From Rhizobium mongolense subsp. loessense (lineage in GTDB: Bacteria; Pseudomonadota; Alphaproteobacteria; Rhizobiales; Rhizobiaceae): 64,000 nt of DNA. The number at the start of each line of letters is the position of its first letter. The first letter of the stretch is position 1. Where the stretch lies: the NCBI RefSeq assembly GCF_900099775.1, contig NZ_FMTM01000006.1:124001-188000 (forward strand). Direction: 5' to 3'. Shown here one piece after another: positions 57,519 through 64,000 of the stretch. The notes below the pieces were generated by a model. The model saw only the letters and a program-made list of their open reading frames with translations. It did not search any database and was not told the DNA's origin. The position numbers were made by a program, and so were the translations under genes.

Positions 57519-59285
57519 ATGCTTCCTCAGGTCAGTACCACCCGTCTCGCGGAGGTCATGGGCGCCATACGCAGGCAGTTCCCGCTGCTGATCGTGCTGA
57601 GCTGCCTTCTCAACCTGCTGCTCCTCGTCACCAGCATTTACATGCTGCAGGTTTATGACAGGGTGCTGTCGAGCGGGTCGCTGGACACGCTTATGTGGCT
57701 GACGCTGATCGCGATATTTGCCGTTGCCGTCTACGGCATGCTCGAGCAGGCGAGGCGAATGGTGCTCGGCCGCGCGGCCGGCTGGCTCGACACCGAGCTC
57801 AACGCGCCGATGCTGAAGCGCGCCATGGAGGTGCGGCTCGCGGGCAAGGATGGTCCCGCCGGCACCCGAGACGTGGCCGATCTTCGGGCCTTCTACGGGG
57901 GCGATGCTGTCCTCGCCTTTTTCGATATGCCCTGGAGCGTGATCTTTCTCGTCTTTATCTGGGCTCTGCACCCGGCACTGGGGGTGGTCGCCACGGCCGG
58001 TGCCGTCATCCTGCTGGCCCTCGCATTGGCAAACGACGCGCTGACCCGGAGCCGGCAGAAGCGCGTCGCAGCCGTCACCAAAACCCACCAGGAGAATGCC
58101 ATGCGCTATGTCGATGCCGGCGAGACGATCGCGCCTCTCGGCATGGCGCGGGCAGTCTTCGACCGCTGGCGCCGCCGGCAGGCCGAGGTGGTGGCCGAGC
58201 AGCAGCTATTGGGCGATCGGACGACCACGATCCTATCGATTTCGCGCAGCCTTCGGATGATCCTGCAAATTGCCATCCTGACTGTCGGCGCCTACTTCGT
58301 TCTTCTCGGGGAGATAACCGCAGGCGCCATGATTGCAGGCTCAATTGTCATGGGCCGCGCGCTCGCCCCGATCGAACGGGCGACCAGCGCCTGGCGTTCC
58401 TTGGTCGCAGCAAGAAGCGCGCTTGCGAACCTGACGGAGCTCTTCGCCGGCACGTCACGCGATGAACGCGACCGCGTCTCGCTTCCCCGCCCGAAAGGCG
58501 GGCTTGTCTTCGATAACGTCCTCTATCTTCCTCCAGGCACTCAGGAACCGCTCCTCACTGCGATCAGCTTCGCGCTTGAACCGGGCGAAAACTGTGTCGT
58601 AGTCGGTCCATCCGGCGCCGGCAAATCGACCCTTTGCCGTCTTGCCGTGGGCGCCTGGAAACCGACCAAGGGCCATGTTCGGCTCGACGCAGCGGACGTT
58701 TTCGACTGGGATTCGGAGGATCTCGGCCCGCATATCGGCTATCTGCCGCAGCAGGTCGAGCTCCTGCCTGGCACGGTGGCTCAGAACATCGCACGTTTCG
58801 GTGAGGCAAACAGCAACGCGTTGATCCGGGCAGCGCAGATCGCCGGCGTTCATGATCTGATCCTCTCACTGCCGAACGGCTACGAAACCGAGATCGCGCT
58901 GCATTCACAGCGTATCTCGCTGGGCCAGCGGCAGCGCCTCGGTCTCGCACGCGCGCTTTACGGCGATCCGGCCTTCGTCGTACTGGACGAACCGAATGCA
59001 AATATGGACGAGGCGGGAGACCGAGCTCTGATCGAGGCGCTGACAACGCTCAAGCAGCTTCAAACGACCGTGTTGATCGTCACTCACCGAGCCTCGGTTC
59101 TGAAATGCGCCGATAAGGTGCTGGCACTGCACGGCGGCGCCGTTGCAGCCTTCGGCCCGCGCGAGCAAATGGTGCGGCCGGTACAGCCGACCGGACCAGC
59201 GGTCGCGAGACCCTTACCTGCTTGTCCTCCAGAGGAGCCATCGCAGGTTCCTGGTCGTGAGACCCGCCTTTCCGCAGGGGAATGA
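57519..59285 (+). CDS. Type I secretion system permease/ATPase (PrtD-like)
   Basis: The 588-residue ABC exporter has six transmembrane segments between about residues 22 and 290 (LLIVLSCLLNLLLLVTSIYMLQVYDRVL at 23-50 is the PrtD/PrsD start) and an ATPase with Walker A GPSGAGKS (363-370), Q-loop YLPQQVELLPGTV, Walker B FVVLDEPNANMD (486-497). The ABC signature reads RISLGQRQRLGLARAL (465-480): the second Gly of LSGGQ is Leu, an unusual but not unique variant. It exports the acidic protein encoded upstream in one step with the fusion protein and an outer-membrane TolC-type channel, which is not in this window. Its stop is three bases before the fusion protein start. Confidence 0.92.
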   Translation: MLPQVSTTRLAEVMGAIRRQFPLLIVLSCLLNLLLLVTSIYMLQVYDRVLSSGSLDTLMWLTLIAIFAVAVYGMLEQARRMVLGRAAGWLDTELNAPMLKRAMEVRLAGKDGPAGTRDVADLRAFYGGDAVLAFFDMPWSVIFLVFIWALHPALGVVATAGAVILLALALANDALTRSRQKRVAAVTKTHQENAMRYVDAGETIAPLGMARAVFDRWRRRQAEVVAEQQLLGDRTTTILSISRSLRMILQIAILTVGAYFVLLGEITAGAMIAGSIVMGRALAPIERATSAWRSLVAARSALANLTELFAGTSRDERDRVSLPRPKGGLVFDNVLYLPPGTQEPLLTAISFALEPGENCVVVGPSGAGKSTLCRLAVGAWKPTKGHVRLDAADVFDWDSEDLGPHIGYLPQQVELLPGTVAQNIARFGEANSNALIRAAQIAGVHDLILSLPNGYETEIALHSQRISLGQRQRLGLARALYGDPAFVVLDEPNANMDEAGDRALIEALTTLKQLQTTVLIVTHRASVLKCADKVLALHGGAVAAFGPREQMVRPVQPTGPAVARPLPACPPEEPSQVPGRETRLSAGE

Positions 59286-59288
59286 AAT

Positions 59289-60833
59289 ATGGCTGACAGG
59301 TTGGATCTGATGGATTTTGCCGTTAACTGGGTCGAAACGCAGTTTTCCCGCGCCATGGAAGGACTGCGGTCAGGTAGCGCTGCGATGATCGCTTCAATCC
59401 GTGATCAATTGGCGCTTGCCGGCATCGAATTGAGCGAAACAACCGTTGCATTCATCGTTTTGGCGACTGCAGCGGTTGCCGTATTCGCGCTTGCGTGCAT
59501 GCTTCGCATCAACATCCGACGCAGCGCCGAAAAATCAACAGACGGGCTTGCGACTGCCGTTAGGAATCCGCGCCGCCTGGGGCTTTTGGCAATAACAATG
59601 TTCATTCTGGTTTTCGGCGGCTGGTCCGTTCTTGCCCCCTTGGCAAGCGCGGCACTCGCGCCGGGGGTGATCAGCCTGGATGGACGCCGCAAGACCATCC
59701 AGCATCTCGAAGGCGGCATCATCCGAACGATCCACGTGCGAGAGGGGGATGCGATCAAGCCAGGTGACCCGCTAATTACGCTCGTGGACACGAAAGCCAA
59801 GGCCCTCGATGCCGAGGTCCGCGAGCGGTTCTTGCATTTCTTGGCAACAGAGGCACGCCTCGAGGCCGAGCGTGGCGATGCCGCCGAGATCAGCTTCCCG
59901 GAGATCCTTCTGCGGGAAGGCTCGAAGGAGCCGCAACAAATCATGCAAGGTCAGCGGCAATTATTTTCCATCCGGCGCGCCGCGCATGAAGGTCGGGCGC
60001 AAGTCCTCCAGGCCCGCATTCGCCAGCTCGAAGAGCAAAATACCGGCCTGAAAGAGGTGATTGCTGCAGGTAACGATCAACTCACGCTTATCGAGGAGGA
60101 ATTATTATCCGCGCAGGAGCTTCTCGAGAAGGGCCTCGAACGCAAGCCGAGGGTCTTGGCCTTGAAGCGCTGGCGCGCCGATGCCGCCGCCACGAAGGCG
60201 ACCGGCCGCGCGAAAATCGCCGAAAACGAGCAAGCAATCGGAGAAACGCGGTTGCAACTGCTGACGATGGCCGAAGAACGCCAGGAAAAGGTCGCCGCAG
60301 AGTTGGCCGACGTTCGCCGGGCGTTGGGCGAGCTCAAGGGCCAATTGCCATCGCGCGAGGACATTCTTGCGCGCACCGTGGTTCGCGCGCCGATCGCCGG
60401 CAGAGTGATGGACATCCGGGTGACGACCGAAAGCGGCGTCGTAAGTCCCGGCCAGCCTCTTCTCGACATTGTGCCGGACGCCAGCAAACTCATCATCGAC
60501 GCGAGGGTTCGGCCGACCGACATCGAGCGTGTCAGGCCAGGCATGCCTGCCCGGGTGGTCCTGACGGCCTATCGGCAACGGAATCTGCCGCAGATTCATG
60601 GAAGGCTGCGTTCGATCTCGGCGGACGCACTGGCTGACGAACGAACAGGAACCACCTACTTCCTTGCCAAGGTTGAGGTCCTTCCCGAAGATCTCGCAGC
60701 GTTGGGCGGAAAAGTGCAACTTCTCCCAGGCATGCCTGCCGAGGTGATGCTCATGGATGGCGAACAAAGCCTGTTTACGTACCTCCTTGCACCGATACTC
60801 AACAGCGGACGGCGAGGCCTTCGCGAGAACTAG
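59289..60833 (+). CDS. HlyD-family membrane fusion protein of type I secretion
   Basis: The 514-residue protein has two predicted membrane helices, TVAFIVLATAAVAVFALACML (about 53-73) and LGLLAITMFILVFGGWSVLAPL (about 97-118). Then come the first lipoyl half (VISLDGRRKTIQHLEGGIIRTI at about 127-147), a long coiled coil (about 175-355) and the second half with VVRAPIAGRVMDIRV and VVSPGQPLLDIVP, ending with the beta-barrel region. HlyD proteins normally have one helix near residue 20-60, so the 90-residue N-terminal extension with an extra helix is atypical. It links the ABC exporter to TolC in the periplasm. Its start is three bases after the exporter stop. Confidence 0.92.
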   Translation: MADRLDLMDFAVNWVETQFSRAMEGLRSGSAAMIASIRDQLALAGIELSETTVAFIVLATAAVAVFALACMLRINIRRSAEKSTDGLATAVRNPRRLGLLAITMFILVFGGWSVLAPLASAALAPGVISLDGRRKTIQHLEGGIIRTIHVREGDAIKPGDPLITLVDTKAKALDAEVRERFLHFLATEARLEAERGDAAEISFPEILLREGSKEPQQIMQGQRQLFSIRRAAHEGRAQVLQARIRQLEEQNTGLKEVIAAGNDQLTLIEEELLSAQELLEKGLERKPRVLALKRWRADAAATKATGRAKIAENEQAIGETRLQLLTMAEERQEKVAAELADVRRALGELKGQLPSREDILARTVVRAPIAGRVMDIRVTTESGVVSPGQPLLDIVPDASKLIIDARVRPTDIERVRPGMPARVVLTAYRQRNLPQIHGRLRSISADALADERTGTTYFLAKVEVLPEDLAALGGKVQLLPGMPAEVMLMDGEQSLFTYLLAPILNSGRRGLREN

Positions 60834-60965
60834 CCTGCTTCATTTCCACACGAAGGCCGCAGCAATCACAAGGCCGCGAGGCGATTGCTCACCCGCTTGA
60901 TGAAAGCCCCCCTCGATACCTGCATGTTGTGAGACGGGTCCACCGGTCCCAGGCGAACATTGAGC

Positions 60966-61727
60966 CTAGATATCGTAGGTATGCGCGGCGTTGATCGTCG
61001 AGATGAAGCGTTTGGTGCGCTCGCGTTCCGGCGCCGTGAAGATGGACTTCGCCGTGCCGGTTTCGACGACGTTTCCTGCTTCCAGGAACACGACGTTGTG
61101 GGCGATCTTCGAGGCGAGCCGCAGATCATGTGTCGCCATGACCATGGTCGTGCCTTCGCTGGCCAGCCGGCCGAGAACATCGACGACTTCCGCCGAAAGT
61201 TCGGGATCGAGTGCCGAGGTCGGCTCGTCGCAGAGCAGGACGCGCGGCGAAGGCGCCAGCGCACGGGCGATCGCGACGCGCTGCTGCTGGCCGCCGGAAA
61301 GTGTCGAAGGCCAAGCATCCGCCTTATGTGCCATATCGACCTTTGTCAGCAGTTCCATGGCGCGGGTGTGCGCCCTTTCTTTCGGCCATTTCAGGACCGT
61401 CACCAGGCCTTCCATGACGTTTTCGATCGCGGTCTGATGTGGGAAGAGCTGGAAATTTTGGAAGACCATGCCCGTCTGGCGGCGGATCTTCTGGATCGCT
61501 TGCCAACCAACCCGCCTTCCCGGCACAAAATCGAGCGTCTCTTCGCCGATCCTGATCGAGCCAGCGGTCGGGATCTCAAGCAGGTTGATGCAGCGAAGCA
61601 GCGTGCTCTTGCCGCCGCCGGAGGGACCCACGAGAGCAGTGACGGTGCCTTCTGGGATGCGGATGCTGATATCCTTCAGGATGATGACATCGTCGAAGCG
61701 CTTCTCGATATTGGAAAGCTCGATCAT
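60966..61727 (-). CDS. Polar amino acid/cystine ABC transporter ATP-binding protein
   Basis: The 253-residue ATPase of the HisP/GlnQ type has Walker A GPSGGGKST (34-42), Q-loop MVFQNFQLFPHQT, signature LSGGQQQRVAIARAL and Walker B VLLCDEPTSALDPEL. The block LRCINLLEIPTAG is typical for amino acid importers. ATG 61727 overlaps the permease stop by four bases. The substrate follows from the binding protein, which resembles cystine-binding proteins. It is the last gene of the unit; no clear terminator is visible in the 130 bp before the convergent secretion gene. Confidence 0.92.
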   Translation of the reverse strand: MIELSNIEKRFDDVIILKDISIRIPEGTVTALVGPSGGGKSTLLRCINLLEIPTAGSIRIGEETLDFVPGRRVGWQAIQKIRRQTGMVFQNFQLFPHQTAIENVMEGLVTVLKWPKERAHTRAMELLTKVDMAHKADAWPSTLSGGQQQRVAIARALAPSPRVLLCDEPTSALDPELSAEVVDVLGRLASEGTTMVMATHDLRLASKIAHNVVFLEAGNVVETGTAKSIFTAPERERTKRFISTINAAHTYDI

Positions 61728-62404
61728 GCATTTGCCTCCAGCATGCCGCCGTAGCGCGCGAAGCGGCGCTCGAGCCGTACCTGCAGCGCTGAAAGAACGG
61801 AGCTCAAAACGAGGTAGATCAGCGCTGCCTCGATATAAAGGATCAGCGGCTCATAGGTTGTCGCAACGATGCGCTGTGCAGCCTGGAAAAGCTCCGGCAC
61901 GGTGATTGCTGCCGCCAGCGATGTATCCTTGACCAATGAAATGAAGGTATTTGAGAGCGGCGGCACAGCGACACGACCGGCCTGCGGCAGGATCGTGCGG
62001 CTCATCGCCTGCCGCCAGTTCATGCCGATCGAATAGGCAGCTTCCCATTGTCCCTTCGAAACGGAGGAGATGACCGCCCGGATGATTTCGGAGCTGTAGG
62101 CGCCGATGTTCAGCGTGAAGCCGATCAGAGCCGCCGGAAAAGCGTCGAGCAGAATGCCGAGGCTCGGAAGGCCGTAGAAGATGACGAAAAGCTGCACGAG
62201 CAGCGGCGTGCCGCGGATGACCCAGACGTAGAACCGCGCGATTGAGGCGATGGGAGCCGGGCCGAAGAGGCGTGCTACGGCAGTCACCAACCCGAGCGCC
62301 AGGCCGAAGACGAATGAGAGCAGGGTCAGCGGTATGGTGAAGATCAGTCCGGCCCACAAAAGCGTGGGGAGCGATTCCGCCATCAGTTGAAGCCAGTGCG
62401 GCAC
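61724..62404 (-). CDS. Polar amino acid/cystine ABC transporter permease
   Basis: The 226-residue permease has about five membrane helices, the HisM/GlnP-type start LPTLLWAGLIFTIPLTLLSFVFGLALG, ARFYVWVIRGTPLLVQLFVIFYGLP and the EAA loop QWEAAYSIGMNWRQAMSRTILPQA. GTG 62404, preceded by AAGGAACACACCC, fits the family start (VPHWLQLMAESLP); ATG 62383 is an alternative. The upstream open frame covers the stem-loop and is not coding. It overlaps the ATPase gene by four bases. Confidence 0.9.
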   Translation of the reverse strand: MPHWLQLMAESLPTLLWAGLIFTIPLTLLSFVFGLALGLVTAVARLFGPAPIASIARFYVWVIRGTPLLVQLFVIFYGLPSLGILLDAFPAALIGFTLNIGAYSSEIIRAVISSVSKGQWEAAYSIGMNWRQAMSRTILPQAGRVAVPPLSNTFISLVKDTSLAAAITVPELFQAAQRIVATTYEPLILYIEAALIYLVLSSVLSALQVRLERRFARYGGMLEANA

Positions 62405-62426
62405 GGGTGTGTTCCTTAATGAAAGG

Positions 62427-62452
62427 GCGTCCAGCGGGTTTTCGCTGGACGC
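62427..62452 (-). promoter_or_regulatory. Stem-loop between binding-protein and permease genes
   Basis: GCGTCCAGCG (62427-62436) and CGCTGGACGC (62443-62452) pair perfectly around six bases. On the minus strand CCTTTCATT follows, so it could cause partial termination after the binding-protein gene. Confidence 0.55.
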
Positions 62453-62507
62453 TCTTCGGCAGATATAGAGGATGTGCTGGCGGCAGGAAACCGCCCTTTC
62501 GAAGCGC

Positions 62508-63281
62508 TTACTTCGATACGTCCTGGCCGAAATACTTATCAGCGATCTTCTTGTAGGTGCCGTCTGCCTTGATGTCTGCCAGTGCCTTGTTGATCGCCTC
62601 GAGCAGTTCCGGCTCTCCCTTGCGGATGATGATGCCGGAGTAGTCGGCGTTTTCCTGCTCTGCCGCAATCTTCACATTTGCGTCCGGCTTGTGCTTCTTG
62701 AAGTCCAGGAAAGAGAGGCTGTCATTGATCGTCGCATCGGCGCGGCCGGTCAGCACGAGCTGGATCGATTGGTCGAAGCCTTCGGTACCGACGAGCTCTG
62801 CGCCGGATTGCTCGGCGAGCTTGCCGAAGTTGCTCGTCAACGACTGGGCAGATTTCTTCCCCTTCAGGTCGGCGAAGCTCTTGATGCTGTCGTCGTCTGC
62901 ACGGGCGATGAGCACCGCCTTGGAGGCGATGTAGGGCTCGGAGAAGTCGTATTTCTGCTTGCGGGCTTCGGTGATGCCGACCTGGTTGATGACGGTATCG
63001 TAGCGCTTGGCATCGAGGCCGGCAATCAGGCCGTCCCACTTGCCTTCAACGAACTCGGCCTTGACGCCGAGCTTGGCGGCAACCGCTTCGCCGATCTCGA
63101 CGTCGAAGCCCACGAGCTTGCCGCTTTCGTCATGGTAGGTGAACGGCGCATAGGTGCCTTCCGTACCGATCTTGAAAACACCTGCGGATTTGATGGCGTT
63201 GAGATTTTCGCCGGCCTGGGCGGCGACGAAGGCAGCGGCCGAGATAAAGGCCGCGGCAGCGATGGTCTTGAGGAGCTTCAT
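62508..63281 (-). CDS. Polar amino acid ABC transporter substrate-binding protein (cystine-like)
   Basis: The 257-residue SBP family 3 protein has a signal peptide (MKLLKTIAAAAFISAAAFVA, cleavage near AQA-GE) and the blocks VFKIGTEGTYAPFTYHDESGKLVGFDVEIGEAVA, KWDGLIAGLDAKRYDTVINQVGITEARKQKYDFSEPY and GTEGFDQSIQLVLTGRADATINDSL. The KWDGLIAGLDAKRYDTVINQV stretch is very close to the cystine-binding FliY/TcyJ type, so cystine or a related amino acid is the likely ligand. ATG 63281 is chosen; an upstream frame to 63374 lacks support. It is the first gene of the three-gene minus-strand unit. Confidence 0.9.
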   Translation of the reverse strand: MKLLKTIAAAAFISAAAFVAAQAGENLNAIKSAGVFKIGTEGTYAPFTYHDESGKLVGFDVEIGEAVAAKLGVKAEFVEGKWDGLIAGLDAKRYDTVINQVGITEARKQKYDFSEPYIASKAVLIARADDDSIKSFADLKGKKSAQSLTSNFGKLAEQSGAELVGTEGFDQSIQLVLTGRADATINDSLSFLDFKKHKPDANVKIAAEQENADYSGIIIRKGEPELLEAINKALADIKADGTYKKIADKYFGQDVSK

Positions 63282-63460
63282 GTTTGCGGGTCCATTTGGG
63301 AGGAATTCGACGACAGATAGATCGCAGAAAATAGGGCGTGGCGAAGCGTAGAAAACTGCAAAGAAATTGGGCAACTGCGAATATTTTTCTCATTTATCTG
63401 GCTTTTGACGCGGCTTGTTTCAGGGCGTCAGAAAACGTGTGGCCAATACCTATTGTGTGC

Positions 63461-63485
63461 ACGTTCATATACGTTTATGCACGTT
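63461..63485 (+). promoter_or_regulatory. Three ACGTT direct repeats at 10-bp spacing, possible DeoR operator
   Basis: ACGTTCATAT (63461), ACGTTTATGC (63471) and ACGTTTCCAG (63481) place ACGTT exactly one helical turn apart three times, 37 bases before the regulator start. Direct repeats at such spacing are known operators of DeoR-family proteins. The site is between divergent genes and could serve either. Confidence 0.45.
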
Positions 63486-63521
63486 TCCAGAAAACGAGCG
63501 CCAATTGCGAGCTAAACAGGC

Positions 63522-64000
63522 ATGAATACGACCGAGATGCTGTTAAGGGAGCGGCAGAACATCATATCCGGCAAGCTTCAGGCGAACGGCCGTGTGCTTG
63601 CGGCTGAACTCGCGCTGGAATTCGGGGTCTCCGAAGATACGATCCGCCGCGATCTGCGCGAGATGGCAGCTGCCGGGCTCTGTGAGCGGGTCTATGGCGG
63701 TGCGCTGCCGGTTTCGCCTGCCGGCGGGAGCCTCAAGCAGCGAATGGGTATTGCCCTCGATCGCAAACAACTGCTGGCCCAGGCCGCCGTCTCGCAGATC
63801 GCGGCCGGGTCGACGGTATTCTTTGATGCCGGAAGCACCAATCTGGCGATTGCCAAAGCCCTTCCATCAGACATAACGCTGACGGCTGCGACGAATGCTC
63901 CGGCAATTGCCGCAGCGCTGATAGACAACGGCGGTGTCGATGTCATCCTGATCGGCGGAATGGTCGACCGGCAGGTGGGCGGCACGCTGGGCGCCAAGGC
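63522..64000 (+). CDS. DeoR-family transcriptional regulator (cut by window edge)
   Basis: From ATG 63522 the frame is open to the window end (159 codons). The N-terminal helix-turn-helix LRERQNIISGKLQANGRVLAAELALEFGVSEDTIRRDLREMAAAGLCERVYGGAL is the DeoR type, with the signature VSEDTIRRDL at about 43-52. The second domain begins with the sugar-phosphate-binding pattern FFDAGSTNLAIAKALP and ILIGG. DeoR regulators usually repress sugar or nucleoside catabolism and respond to a phosphorylated sugar. Target genes are probably beyond the right edge. The repeats at 63461-63485 suggest autoregulation. Confidence 0.93.
   Translation, partial: MNTTEMLLRERQNIISGKLQANGRVLAAELALEFGVSEDTIRRDLREMAAAGLCERVYGGALPVSPAGGSLKQRMGIALDRKQLLAQAAVSQIAAGSTVFFDAGSTNLAIAKALPSDITLTAATNAPAIAAALIDNGGVDVILIGGMVDRQVGGTLGAK

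Noticed and set aside
57382-57591. Short plus-strand frame bridging the secreted-protein and exporter genes
   Set aside because: It overlaps both genes in another frame and has no start signal.
54870-58088. Minus-strand frames of 516 and 549 codons opposite the secreted-protein and exporter genes
   Set aside because: Asp/Arg/Val-rich antisense of acidic repeats; the plus-strand genes form a coherent secretion operon.

Overview
The window reads as chromosomal DNA of a fast-growing alpha-proteobacterial Rhizobiaceae member, close to the Rhizobium etli / R. leguminosarum group. Evidence is the gene order rplU-rpmA-GNAT-GNAT-obgE-proB-proA-nadD, a cyclic beta-1,2-glucan synthase of 2838 residues (NdvB/ChvB), its exporter NdvA/ChvA, an OpgC succinyltransferase, a 1154-residue pyruvate carboxylase that begins with TTG and resembles the R. 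etli enzyme, an inositol/rhizopine-type ABC transporter, and an alpha-r14 (NfeR1-like) anti-Shine-Dalgarno sRNA. Function assignments come from recognising protein families in the translated sequence; no database search was run.

Layout. 1-1.5 kb: minus-strand end of the housekeeping series (envC-like, rlmH, rsfS). 1.7-6.3 kb: an insert between rsfS and nadD holding a one-domain ModE, modABC with a palindromic operator, and an orphan Tad-like protein. 7.0-7.1 kb: a three-hairpin sRNA whose terminator also faces nadD. 7.2-14.4 kb: nadD, proA, proB, obgE, two acetyltransferases, rpmA and rplU on the minus strand, with one EEP-family phosphodiesterase gene on the plus strand. 14.5-19.6 kb: tRNA-Ser(CGA) followed by an accessory stretch with an HD-GYP protein, a DUF6880-like gene between two remnants of the same integrase 5' end, and a nucleotidyltransferase-HEPN fusion. 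19.8-22.8 kb: galE, a sulfatase/phosphonate monoesterase-like gene and a DUF1993 gene.

23.1-26.7 kb: a sugar ABC transporter of the inositol/rhizopine type with an IolR-like palindrome upstream. 26.9-33.2 kb: a six-gene peptide-utilisation operon (dipeptidase plus a complete dipeptide ABC transporter with ATGA couplings). 33.3-33.9 kb: two very small genes. 34.3-48.1 kb: a cyclic beta-glucan region (ndvB, opgC, an MFS carrier, a DUF6074-like gene, and ndvA on the opposite strand), in which synthesis, anionic substitution and export of periplasmic glucans lie together. 48.4-53.4 kb: a LuxR-type regulator with a terminator-like hairpin abutting its start codon, pyc and an FMN reductase. 53.5-54.3 kb: a frameshifted methyltransferase. 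55-60.8 kb: a type I secretion operon (acidic Cys-less substrate, ABC exporter, membrane fusion protein). 61-63.3 kb: a polar amino acid/cystine ABC transporter. The window ends inside a DeoR-family regulator.

Most of the window is ordinary rhizobial chromosome. The parts most worth a second look are the sRNA at 7.0-7.1 kb, the duplicated integrase ends around 16.7-18.5 kb, the hairpins overlapping the starts or leaders of luxR and rplU, and the self-contained type I secretion operon.
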